64,000 nucleotides of DNA from assembly GCA_022845955.1 (NCBI GenBank), contig AP025576.1, positions 124,001 through 188,000 on the forward strand. Direction: 5' to 3'. The stretch is from Lachnospiraceae bacterium (GTDB taxonomy: Bacteria > Bacillota > Clostridia > Lachnospirales > Lachnospiraceae). Each line of letters starts with the position of its first letter. Positions within the stretch are counted from its first letter, which is position 1. This document shows, in pieces, positions 52,657-60,464 of this stretch. The notes under the pieces are model-generated. The model worked only from the letters and a program-made list of their open reading frames with translations, was not told the origin of the DNA and did not search any database. The position numbers and the translations under genes were made by a program.

Positions 52657-53289
52657 ATGAAAGAAATCATAACAGAGGAAAAGAAAAGGGAGAATGCTCC
52701 CATACGTCTTGAGACGGCAAGGATGATCCTGCGGGAACACTGTCCTGAGGATTTGGAAAGTCACCATGCCCTGCTTTCCGATCCGGAAGTAATGTATTAC
52801 CTTCCCGATATTATGACACACAGCCTGGAGGAATCCCGTCAGGATCTGATGACCTCCGTGGGGGCGGTTGGCACACGGCCCAGGAAGGAATATTTCCTGC
52901 GTATGGAAGAGCGGGAGACGGGAGAGTTAATAGGGGAAACCGGCTATACGGTTCTGGAAGAAACCCCTGTGGGAAAGCTGGTTCATGCGGGCTATTTCAG
53001 CAGAAAAAAATTCTGGGGAAAAGGATATATGACGGAAGCCTTCCGTGAGGTACTGCGGTTTGCATTCGAGGAGGACGGGGTCTGCCGGGTAACGACGGGA
53101 TGCGACCGGGAAAATAAAGGATCCGAGATGGTAATGATGAAAAGCGGTATGATCAAAGAAGCGGATATGAAAAAGAAAGTGTGGATGCACGGACAGCTGC
53201 GGGATCGGGTGGAATACCGGCTTTTAAAGGAGGAATGGGAGTCTGGGCCAGGGAGAAGCCAGCGGACAGAGCGCAGCCGTGAATTGTAA
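52657..53289 (+). CDS. GNAT family N-acetyltransferase, RimJ/RimL type
   Basis: A 210-residue acetyltransferase. It has the family start LETARMILREHCPEDLESHHALLSDPEVMYYLP, the acetyl-CoA loop region FWGKGYMTEAFREVLRFAFEE and the following GCDRENKGSEMVMMKSGM. Members acetylate protein N-termini or small amines; the target is not predictable. It starts three bases after the methyltransferase fusion with AAAGGGAG upstream, so both are co-transcribed. The C-terminal 20 residues are highly charged and unlike the family. Confidence 0.9.
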   Translation: MKEIITEEKKRENAPIRLETARMILREHCPEDLESHHALLSDPEVMYYLPDIMTHSLEESRQDLMTSVGAVGTRPRKEYFLRMEERETGELIGETGYTVLEETPVGKLVHAGYFSRKKFWGKGYMTEAFREVLRFAFEEDGVCRVTTGCDRENKGSEMVMMKSGMIKEADMKKKVWMHGQLRDRVEYRLLKEEWESGPGRSQRTERSREL

Positions 53290-53315
53290 CTCTACACACA
53301 TTACTTAGGACAGTC

Positions 53316-53344
53316 TTGCATTTTTGCGTTATCTTTGCTACCAT
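53316..53344 (+). promoter_or_regulatory. Promoter of ahcY
   Basis: TTGCAT (53316-53321), 17-base spacer, TACCAT (53339-53344), a weaker -10. It leaves a structured leader of about 118 bases before the ahcY start. Confidence 0.45.
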
Positions 53345-53359
53345 AAGAACGGATACTCC

Positions 53360-53441
53360 AGTGATGACAGGACAGACGACCATCACTATAATAAAAATTC
53401 GGCTGGTGAATGTAATGTATGCCGTCCCTTTAACGGGGCGG
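53360..53441 (+). promoter_or_regulatory. Structured 5' leader of ahcY, candidate cis-regulatory RNA
   Basis: Two hairpins can form. AGTGATG (53360-53366) pairs with CATCACT (53381-53387) around a 14-base loop, and CCGTCCC (53422-53428) pairs with GGGGCGG (53435-53441) around TTTAAC. GGAC in the first loop could instead pair with GTCC of the second hairpin. The second hairpin ends 15 bases before the AGGAGGA ribosome binding site. It does not match the SAH, SAM-I, SAM-II or preQ1 patterns I know. No terminator is present, so any control would act on translation. Confidence 0.4.
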
Positions 53442-53468
53442 AAACTGCAAATTTTAGGAGGAACTAAT

Positions 53469-54716
53469 ATGAGTAGCGAAATCAGAGACATGAACCTGGC
53501 CGAATCCGGCGAGCAGAAGATCGAATGGGTCAAAAGGAATTGCGACCTGCTCCGCATGCTGGAAGAGGAATTCAGCCAGAGTAAACCGTTTGCCGGGAAA
53601 AAGGTCACTCTTTCCGTCCATCTGGAAGCAAAAACCGCATATTTGTGTAAGGTATTGGCAGCAGGCGGTGCTGAAATGTATGTTACCGGCTCTAATCCGC
53701 TTTCCACACAGGATGATGTGGCGGCGGCTCTGGTAAAGGCCGGGCTGGAGGTACACGCCTGGTACGGGGCAACGGAAGAGGAGTACAATTCACATATCCG
53801 TGCTGTGCTGGCGGCAGGTCCCAATATCATTATTGATGACGGCGGCGATCTGGTGCATATGGTCCATACGGAAATGAAGGAGCTGATCCCCAATATCCTG
53901 GGCGGCTGTGAAGAGACAACCACAGGAATTATCCGTTTGGAGGCTATGAATAAGGCGGGGGATTTGAAATTCCCCATGATTCGCGTTAACAATGCACAGT
54001 GTAAGCACTTTTTTGATAACAGATACGGCACAGGCCAGTCCGTTTGGGACGGCGTGATGCGTACCACCAACCTGATAGTGGCCGGAAAGAACGTTGTGGT
54101 AGCCGGTTACGGCTGGTGCGGCAAAGGTGTTGCCATGAGGGCAAAGGGATTGGGTGCCAAAGTAATCGTAACCGAAATCAATCCGGTCAGGGCTATTGAG
54201 GCGGTTATGGACGGATTCGAGGTAATGCCCATGAAGGAAGCCGCCGGTGTCGGCGATTTCTTTGTAACAGTTACAGGCTGCGACAAGGTGATCGATGCGG
54301 AGGATTTCGCCGTGATGAAGGAAGGTGCCATCCTGTGCAACGCAGGACATTTCGACTGCGAGATCGATATGGCCGGCCTTCGTGAAATGGCTGTGGAATC
54401 CAGAGAAATGCGTAAAAATATTATGGGTTATAAGCTGCCCACGGGACAGTGGATCTTCGTCCTGGCGGAGGGACGTCTTGTGAACCTGGCGGCAGGCGAC
54501 GGCCATCCGGCGGAAATCATGGATATGAGCTTTGCCATTCAGGCGCTTTCCGCCAAATATCTGGTGGAGCATGGAAAAGAGATGACCCAAATGCTTATTG
54601 ATGTCCCTGTGGAAATTGATGAGGATGTGGCGGCCAGAAAGCTTCGTTTCATGGGCAAGGAAATAGATACCCTGACGGCGGATCAGGAGGCATATCTGAA
54701 TCAATCGCTGGTGTAG
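53469..54716 (+). CDS. ahcY: Adenosylhomocysteinase
   Basis: A 415-residue NAD-dependent enzyme splitting S-adenosylhomocysteine into adenosine and homocysteine. It has the SVHLEAKTAYLCKVLAAGGA region, the NAD loop VAGYGWCGKGVAMRAKGLGA and the following VTEINPVRAIEAVMDGFEVMPM, typical of the family. ATG at 53469 with TTTTAGGAGGAAC upstream gives the expected N-terminus. The gene removes the product of SAM-dependent methylation and stands 180 bases downstream of the methyltransferase/GNAT pair, behind its own leader. A UPF0175 gene follows closely. Confidence 0.95.
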   Translation: MSSEIRDMNLAESGEQKIEWVKRNCDLLRMLEEEFSQSKPFAGKKVTLSVHLEAKTAYLCKVLAAGGAEMYVTGSNPLSTQDDVAAALVKAGLEVHAWYGATEEEYNSHIRAVLAAGPNIIIDDGGDLVHMVHTEMKELIPNILGGCEETTTGIIRLEAMNKAGDLKFPMIRVNNAQCKHFFDNRYGTGQSVWDGVMRTTNLIVAGKNVVVAGYGWCGKGVAMRAKGLGAKVIVTEINPVRAIEAVMDGFEVMPMKEAAGVGDFFVTVTGCDKVIDAEDFAVMKEGAILCNAGHFDCEIDMAGLREMAVESREMRKNIMGYKLPTGQWIFVLAEGRLVNLAAGDGHPAEIMDMSFAIQALSAKYLVEHGKEMTQMLIDVPVEIDEDVAARKLRFMGKEIDTLTADQEAYLNQSLV

Positions 54717-54735
54717 AAAAGCAGGAGGAATGGCT

Positions 54736-54930
54736 ATGTGCCAGATCGCTATAAGTATACCGGACGAAGTTCTTTTTGATACTAAGATGAGCAGAGAGGA
54801 AGCCAATCAGTTCGCAAGACGGGCAGTGGCTCTTGGATATTATACCCAGAGCGGCGTCTCCATAGGATATTGCGCACAGATAGCAGGAATGACAGAGGAA
54901 GAATTTCTGGAGGAATTAAAGATAAAATAA
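54736..54930 (+). CDS. UPF0175-family small protein (antitoxin-like)
   Basis: A 64-residue protein. IAISIPDEV at the N-terminus and GVSIGYCAQIAGMTEEEFLEEL at the C-terminus follow the pattern of UPF0175 proteins, many of which are antitoxin-like DNA-binding helix-turn-helix proteins. No toxin gene is adjacent. ATG at 54736 is seven bases after AGGAGG and is preferred to ATG at 54730. It lies 19 bases after the ahcY stop and is probably co-transcribed with it. Confidence 0.8.
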   Translation: MCQIAISIPDEVLFDTKMSREEANQFARRAVALGYYTQSGVSIGYCAQIAGMTEEEFLEELKIK

Positions 54931-54945
54931 TCCCGGCAGATCATG

Positions 54946-54979
54946 GGAAGCCCCGGCTTAATATTAAGCCGGGGCTTCC
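54946..54979. terminator. Bidirectional terminator hairpin between ahcY operon and GH32
   Basis: GGAAGCCCCGGCTTA (54946-54960) and TAAGCCGGGGCTTCC (54965-54979) form a perfect 15-bp stem with a 4-base loop. T tracts are weak on both sides, so stem strength would have to do the work. Confidence 0.75.
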
Positions 54980-55005
54980 GGATAAGCGATACAAAAAAAG
55001 GATAA

Positions 55006-56409
55006 TTAGCGAAGGTGATACAGCATTGCCCGGATATCCCCGGCCACGCTTATGTTATCATAAGGCTGTGTGGGGAAAAGGCTGATGGTAAAGGGAGTCA
55101 TCCCGTCATCAGCAAGAACCTCCAGGACACATCTGTCAAAAATAAGTTCCATCTGCGAGGTATGATGCAGGAGCCTGGGGGCACGGTTCAGGCCGTAGGA
55201 TTCTTTGCCGTAATCCTCCTGGAAGGAAGTCTGCCCGGCGCGGCGCCTGTCTACTATGATTTCGTCTTCCGTAACTGCGATTTCCACAGATTCGCCGGCG
55301 TCGTTTGCCAGGGTGATGCTGCCGGTGCCGTTGACTGCCGCTTTCAGCCCGAAGGAATCCGTATGCAGACGGTTATCCCCCTCTGTCAAAGGAAAGGCAC
55401 CCGCTTCCAGGGCTTTTGTGCCGGCAAAGGAAAAGGCGATCCGGTATCCCCGGTCCGTTTTAACGAGCTTCATTTCCCTGGCGAGGGTCATCTTGCCGCG
55501 GAAACCGTCATTCTGCGTGGGCGCCTTGGCGGCATAATCCCAATTGTCGGCCCAGCCGATCATCACCTTTTCTTCCAGGTTCTGAAACGTTACCGCCGCA
55601 TAGTTATCGGTTCCGAAGTCTGGCAGGAGAGGGAAGCCGGATTCCTCCGTGTCCGTAAAGGTATTTCCGTCAAAGGTACCGATATAGTACTGTGTGATAT
55701 GGGACATCCGGTCGTATGCGTTATTGTGTTTTCCTATTTCTTCCGGGGGCAGTATCATGCTGATAATAAGGACCCATTTTTCCCCTTCCTCCGTCTTAAG
55801 GGGAAAACAGTCGGGGCATTCACAGATCCCGCCCAGCCCATGGATTCCGGCCTGGAATTCCCCTGTTTTTTCCCAATCTTTCAGATTTGGGGAGCTGTAA
55901 AATTCCACGTTTTCTCCTGCGGCCAGAACCAGGCTGTAGCATTTTTTAACCGGGTTCCAGAATACCTTCGGGTCGCGGAAATCCGTTTTCCCTTCCCCGG
56001 TGATCACCGGATTTCCATAGTATTTCTCAAAATGGATATAGTCCAGACTATATGCAATGCTTTGCTGTTCCTGGTGCGTTTCTGTATGATGGCTGGTATA
56101 AACGGCTATCAGCGGCGGCTTATCCGTACTGCCAAAGCCTGATACGTTATCTTTATCCAGTACGCAGGAGCCGGAAAAGATGCAGCCCAGCTCATCGGGA
56201 TACAGCGCGGTGGGAAGATGCTCCCAGTGGAGCAGATCCCGGGTGGCCCCGTGGCCCCAGTGCATCGGCCCCCAGTGGGGGGCCGACGGATAATACTGGT
56301 AAAAGAGATGATATTCGCCGTTTATATATACCATGCCGTTAGGGTCGTTCATCCAGTTTGCCGGAGGGGTAAAATGAACGGCAGGCCTGTAGGTATTTTT
56401 TGTTTGCAT
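55006..56409 (-). CDS. Glycoside hydrolase family 32 beta-fructosidase (sucrose hydrolase type)
   Basis: A 467-residue enzyme without signal peptide. All GH32 motifs are seen: nucleophile NWMNDPNG (Asp22), transition-state FRDPKVFW (Asp146) and acid/base GGICECPD (Glu197), with FSGSCV near residue 80. The C-terminal beta-sandwich follows. It should hydrolyse imported sucrose or short fructo-oligosaccharides in the cytoplasm. It is the last gene of a minus-strand operon behind two permeases and a lipoprotein. No fructokinase gene is present here. The start is preceded by GGAGAGAATC. Confidence 0.94.
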   Translation of the reverse strand: MQTKNTYRPAVHFTPPANWMNDPNGMVYINGEYHLFYQYYPSAPHWGPMHWGHGATRDLLHWEHLPTALYPDELGCIFSGSCVLDKDNVSGFGSTDKPPLIAVYTSHHTETHQEQQSIAYSLDYIHFEKYYGNPVITGEGKTDFRDPKVFWNPVKKCYSLVLAAGENVEFYSSPNLKDWEKTGEFQAGIHGLGGICECPDCFPLKTEEGEKWVLIISMILPPEEIGKHNNAYDRMSHITQYYIGTFDGNTFTDTEESGFPLLPDFGTDNYAAVTFQNLEEKVMIGWADNWDYAAKAPTQNDGFRGKMTLAREMKLVKTDRGYRIAFSFAGTKALEAGAFPLTEGDNRLHTDSFGLKAAVNGTGSITLANDAGESVEIAVTEDEIIVDRRRAGQTSFQEDYGKESYGLNRAPRLLHHTSQMELIFDRCVLEVLADDGMTPFTISLFPTQPYDNISVAGDIRAMLYHLR

Positions 56410-56451
56410 GAGTTCCGATTCTCTCCTTTTCTCCGATCATAGTCATGCCGC

Positions 56452-58266
56452 TTATTTGCGGCTTCTGTCAACTGCGGACTGATAGATGGATACCAGCTCT
56501 TCCACACCTGCGGACTGCAGTTCACCCAGGTAAGCGTTCCAGTTGTCGTCGGTGACGCCGCCGGTCACCCACTGGTTGATATATCTGTCAACGATATCGG
56601 AAATGGTGGGCTGTATCTGGGCGAGCCTTGACAGTTCGGTGGTGGTCATCATAACGCGGGGGATGGTATCGTATTCCTCCATGATTTCATCTTTTCCGTT
56701 TGTTTTCTGGTTTTCCAGAAGCTGTACGGCGTCATAAGCATAGCCTGCAACGGTTTCATAATATTCATTCAGCACGATCATGGAACCGCGGGTGGTCGTG
56801 GAGTTCACACGGGCTTCCCCAAAGGTGGTATATTCGGTCTGGGGCTGATATCTGCCCTGCTCGTCCAGAGGGGTTCTTAAAATGCCGTTTTCGTCCTTTA
56901 CGTAATTGTAGCCTTCGGCGCCCCAGTTGGACTGGATGGAGATGGCGGGATCGCCTACCATATAATCCACGAATTTGGCAACGACATGAGGGAATTTGCA
57001 GGTGGTGGTTATTGCCGTATTGGAGGAATCCTGAAGCTCGGAATAGTTATTTTCGAACCCGGTCATTCCCGCTTCCCCCTGCAGACGGGGAATGGCAACA
57101 TATTCATCGTGTACGTCCAGGTTTGTGATTTCCTGATCGGTCCAGGTGCCGAAGCAGCCGATTCTGGCTACATCCTCTTTGATTAAGCTGGATTTATAGG
57201 ATGCGCTTTCATCCGCTTCAAAAGACCCGTTCCAGATTAAGCCTTCGTTATAAAGCATGTTAAAGAATGCAGCGGTTTTGCGGAAGGCTTCGTCCTGTGC
57301 GGTAAAGGTAACCTTTCCGTCAACCAGTCTGAGGTGATCGGCATAGGCGTTGCCGCCGCAGTAGGAGTCGGCACAGCCGAAGGCGCCGGTAAACCGGTAG
57401 AACATGTTATAGGAACCAAAGGTATCGGTAGCGCCGAACCAGGTAGCCATGGGAATCTCATCCTGCGCACCGTTGCCGTTTAAATCGCCGCCGTCGCGGA
57501 AGGCCTTCAGACAGTCAACCCATTCATCAACCGTTGTGGGAACTTCCCTGCCAACCTCATCCAGCCAGGTCTTATTAATCAGGAGAGGGCCGCCTGTAAG
57601 GACAAGGCCGTACATTTCTTCGATATAAGGGAAGCCGTAGGTATGGCCGTCGGGTGCGGTGATTTCCGACCAGTAGTTTTCGCTGTCATCCAGGATTTTT
57701 TTCAGACTGGGCATGTATTCGTTAATAAGCCCTTCAGTAGGCATAAAGATATCCTGATCCGCATACTGTACGACGATATTTCCGGATTTGCCGTCGCCGA
57801 AGCTCCAGAATACATCAGGCAGCTCTTCCCCGGAAGCGAGCATCAGATTGATTTTTTCCTGCGCGCCTTCGGAAGGGATGGCCTGCCATTCAAATTCGAT
57901 GCCGGTATCCTCAAACCATACCTTGCACATTTCCAGATCCTCTACCGGTACAACCCGGTCGGCGGAGTTAACGATCAGGGCGGAAATTTTACCGTATTTT
58001 GCTTCGAAGGCTTCCGGATCCGTAATGATCGGGAGCGTGCCGTCCAGATTGATCAGGCCGGCGTCTACGGCTTCCTGCTCCTCTGCCGTCAGGCCGCTGT
58101 CCTCTGCCGAGGATGCCGCTGCCACCGCTTCTTCCATGTTTTCAGCGGTCTGGACGGCGGCGCCGGTGTCTGAGGCATTACCGGATGTGGAACTGCTTGT
58201 GCAGCCCGAGAGCAGGCCGGCAGCCATTGTCAGGGAAAGCATTAATGTGACGATTTTCTTTTTCAT
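56452..58266 (-). CDS. Large extracellular sugar-binding lipoprotein of the GH32 operon
   Basis: A 604-residue binding protein. The signal peptide ends in LSGC (Cys22), followed by a long Ser/Ala/Glu-rich linker and the mature domain around LDGTLPIITDPEAFEAKYGK. It belongs to the large LplA-like group that works with LplB/YtcP permeases. AAGGAGGAAC lies upstream of the ATG. The ligand is probably a fructose-containing oligosaccharide, judged from the GH32 gene 42 bases downstream. Confidence 0.92.
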   Translation of the reverse strand: MKKKIVTLMLSLTMAAGLLSGCTSSSTSGNASDTGAAVQTAENMEEAVAAASSAEDSGLTAEEQEAVDAGLINLDGTLPIITDPEAFEAKYGKISALIVNSADRVVPVEDLEMCKVWFEDTGIEFEWQAIPSEGAQEKINLMLASGEELPDVFWSFGDGKSGNIVVQYADQDIFMPTEGLINEYMPSLKKILDDSENYWSEITAPDGHTYGFPYIEEMYGLVLTGGPLLINKTWLDEVGREVPTTVDEWVDCLKAFRDGGDLNGNGAQDEIPMATWFGATDTFGSYNMFYRFTGAFGCADSYCGGNAYADHLRLVDGKVTFTAQDEAFRKTAAFFNMLYNEGLIWNGSFEADESASYKSSLIKEDVARIGCFGTWTDQEITNLDVHDEYVAIPRLQGEAGMTGFENNYSELQDSSNTAITTTCKFPHVVAKFVDYMVGDPAISIQSNWGAEGYNYVKDENGILRTPLDEQGRYQPQTEYTTFGEARVNSTTTRGSMIVLNEYYETVAGYAYDAVQLLENQKTNGKDEIMEEYDTIPRVMMTTTELSRLAQIQPTISDIVDRYINQWVTGGVTDDNWNAYLGELQSAGVEELVSIYQSAVDRSRK

Positions 58267-58328
58267 GTATGTTCCTCCTTGATTTTGGAATATTTATAGT
58301 TGCTGCTCACCGAGTGAACCGTAACTAT

Positions 58329-59261
58329 TTATCCTTTAACCGCCCCGATTGTGACACCCTTTGCAAAGTACTTCTGGATAAAAGGGTATACCACAAGCAA
58401 AGGCGCTGCGGATACTACGACGATACAATATTTCAGCTGTTCGGCCAGTTTCTGTTTGGTGACCATGGCGTCCCCCGAAGAACCCATCTGATTGGCCTGG
58501 TTCATCAGGACCAGATTACGCAGCACCACCTGCAGAGGCATCTTATTGTCATCCTGCAGATACATCAGCGCATTGAAAAACTGGTTCCACATCGCGGTGG
58601 CGTAGAAAAGGCACATGACGGCGATGATGGTGGAAGAGAGCGGGATGGCAATTTTAAAGAAGAAGGTGAAATCCGAGCAGCCGTCAACCTTTGACGCTTC
58701 CAGCAGTTCATCAGGGACGCCGGCTTCGAAGAAGGAGCGGCAGACGATGAGGTTATACGCGGAAACGGCTACAGGCAGTACCATAGCCCATATGGAATTG
58801 TAAATGCCCAGATTCCGGATGGTGAGGTACAGGGGGATGATTCCGCCGCTGAAAAACATGGTGAAGGTAAAGAGAAATATCAGCCCCCGCCGGCCGGGAA
58901 GATCCTTTCTGGAAAGAGCATATCCTGCCGGAATTGTGGCAAACAGGGAGACAACCGTCCCCACAACGGTATAGGAAATGGTGTTTCCGTATGCCGTCCA
59001 GAGAGGGGTATAGCTCAAGGTGGTTTTATACCCGTTCAGGTAAAGCTTTACGGGATAGAACAACGGCCTGCCGGAATTGACTATGACCGGATCCGTTATG
59101 GAGGCGATGACCACGTAGTAAATGGGATATACAATAACAAGACAGATAATGATCATGATAACCGCATTTACCATGTTAAAAATCCTGTCGCCAACGGATA
59201 GTTTCATTTTTGTTTTATGGTCTGCGGCCTTTGCCGCGTTCTTTGTTTTCTGCCCAATCAT
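58329..59261 (-). CDS. YtcP-type carbohydrate ABC transporter permease of the GH32 operon
   Basis: A 310-residue CUT1 permease. Membrane segments begin at VNAVIMIIICLVIVYPIYYV, the EAA-like loop reads EASKVDGCSDFTFFFKIAIP and the C-terminus ends in FAKGVTIGAVKG, the hallmark of the group. ATG at 59261 has GGGAGGAATC upstream; an in-frame ATG at 59276 overlaps that site. It lies 18 bases after the LplB-type permease stop. Confidence 0.93.
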   Translation of the reverse strand: MIGQKTKNAAKAADHKTKMKLSVGDRIFNMVNAVIMIIICLVIVYPIYYVVIASITDPVIVNSGRPLFYPVKLYLNGYKTTLSYTPLWTAYGNTISYTVVGTVVSLFATIPAGYALSRKDLPGRRGLIFLFTFTMFFSGGIIPLYLTIRNLGIYNSIWAMVLPVAVSAYNLIVCRSFFEAGVPDELLEASKVDGCSDFTFFFKIAIPLSSTIIAVMCLFYATAMWNQFFNALMYLQDDNKMPLQVVLRNLVLMNQANQMGSSGDAMVTKQKLAEQLKYCIVVVSAAPLLVVYPFIQKYFAKGVTIGAVKG

Positions 59262-59279
59262 CCTGATTCCTCCCATTCG

Positions 59280-60215
59280 TTAGAAAATACTGATATCGCT
59301 CACTTTTTTAGCTACGAAATTTGCGGTGACTAGTATGATGAAGTTAACCACGGAATTAAACAGTCCCACTGCCGTTGCGAAGCTGTACTGCGCCGTCTGC
59401 AGCCCGACCTTGTACACATAGGTGGAAATCAGCTCGCTCACGATGGTGTTGGATCCGTTTTGCATCAGATACGCCTTTTCATATCCCACGTTCATGATAT
59501 TCCCGATTTGCAGGATGAGCATCAGGATGATGGTGGGAAGGATCATGGGAATATCAATATACAGGATTCGCTGGAACCGGGAAGCGCCGTCTATGGTGGC
59601 TGCTTCATAGTAATCCGGGCTGATGGCGGTCAGCGCCGCGATGAAAATAACGGCATTGAACCCCATTGTCTGCCAGATGTTGGACCCGATGAAAAGAGTC
59701 CGGAACCATTCGGGCAGGGAGGTGAACAGGGTTTCCTTTCCGCCTGCGCTTGTTACCAGATTGTTTACCACGCCGTTTGCTGCGAAAAAGACGGATATAA
59801 TGCTGACAACAACAACATTTGACATGAAGTAGGGGGCATAGCTGATAGTCTGGATGGTTTTTTTGACCCTGTCGCCCCGGATCTGGTTCAGAAGCAGTGC
59901 AAAAATAATAGGGATGGGGAAAGCGATTACAAGGCTTTCCAGGCTGATTACAATGGTGTTTTTGATGGCGTTCAGCGCAATGCTTGTGCTGAAAAACTGC
60001 TGGAAGTATGTAAGCAGAGGGTCCGCCCAGGGGCTGCCCAGGATGCCGGCCCTGATTTTGTAGTCCTTAAAGGCAATGACTACACCGTACATGGGATAAT
60101 AGGCAAAAATAACTGCCCAGAGCAGCGCGGGTATGAGAAGTACATACAGCTGCCAGGCTTTCAATGTTCTCTTGGCATTGGTTTTCAATCGTTTACGGTT
60201 GTTTACCACGTTCAT
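59280..60215 (-). CDS. LplB-type carbohydrate ABC transporter permease of the GH32 operon
   Basis: A 311-residue CUT1 permease and the first gene of the operon. It starts with a basic tail and a membrane segment at WQLYVLLIPALLWAVIFAYY, then YPMYGVVIAFKDYKIRAGI, and has the EAA-like loop EAATIDGASRFQRILYIDIP. The ATG follows ATAGGAGGATAAGCG. A consensus-like promoter with a LacI-type operator lies 50-80 bases upstream. Confidence 0.93.
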   Translation of the reverse strand: MNVVNNRKRLKTNAKRTLKAWQLYVLLIPALLWAVIFAYYPMYGVVIAFKDYKIRAGILGSPWADPLLTYFQQFFSTSIALNAIKNTIVISLESLVIAFPIPIIFALLLNQIRGDRVKKTIQTISYAPYFMSNVVVVSIISVFFAANGVVNNLVTSAGGKETLFTSLPEWFRTLFIGSNIWQTMGFNAVIFIAALTAISPDYYEAATIDGASRFQRILYIDIPMILPTIILMLILQIGNIMNVGYEKAYLMQNGSNTIVSELISTYVYKVGLQTAQYSFATAVGLFNSVVNFIILVTANFVAKKVSDISIF

Positions 60216-60246
60216 CGCTTATCCTCCTATAACCTAACCAATTCGT

Positions 60247-60261
60247 ATGGAACTGTTCCAT
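60247..60261. promoter_or_regulatory. LacI-type operator of the GH32 operon
   Basis: ATGGAACTGTTCCAT is a perfect 15-base palindrome whose arms end six bases downstream of the -10 of the operon promoter, where a bound repressor would block initiation. The gene for a LacI-family regulator lies next to it. Related half-sites TGGAAC/GTTCCA occur at 60456-60477 and 61495-61501. Confidence 0.8.
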
Positions 60262-60267
60262 TTATAA

Positions 60268-60295
60268 ATAATATCACTATTGCCGATAATGTCAA
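60268..60295 (-). promoter_or_regulatory. Promoter of the GH32 operon
   Basis: Read on the minus strand: TTGACA (60295-60290), 16-base spacer, TATTAT (60273-60268). It is the strongest promoter match in this half of the window. Confidence 0.85.
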
Positions 60296-60402
60296 TTGAA
60301 ATTTGATATACTTCCGTCGATTCGTCTAATAGTAACAAAAATGAATCGATTAAACTAGTTAAAACAACGAACAAAACCCGTGAAAACATAAAAATAAGCA
60401 TA

Positions 60403-60436
60403 AAAATAGCCGCTTTTCTATTTTGTCAAAGCGGCT
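60403..60436 (-). terminator. Intrinsic terminator of the lacI-type gene
   Basis: AGCCGCTTT (60408-60416) pairs with AAAGCGGCT (60428-60436); on the minus strand it is followed by ATTTTTATGC. It also has TGTTTTTATG on the plus side, so it could act in both directions. It separates the regulator from the GH32 operon promoter. Confidence 0.85.
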
Positions 60437-60464
60437 TGTTTTTATGCTTGCTCATATGGAACAG

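Noticed and set aside
53316..53468. In-frame N-terminal extension of ahcY
   Set aside because: The extension has no ribosome binding site and is not like the family N-terminus; the ATG at 53469 has AGGAGGA and gives the normal length.
55015..56142. 375-codon plus-strand frame opposite GH32
   Set aside because: Shadow of the GH32 gene, which has all catalytic residues and a proper start.
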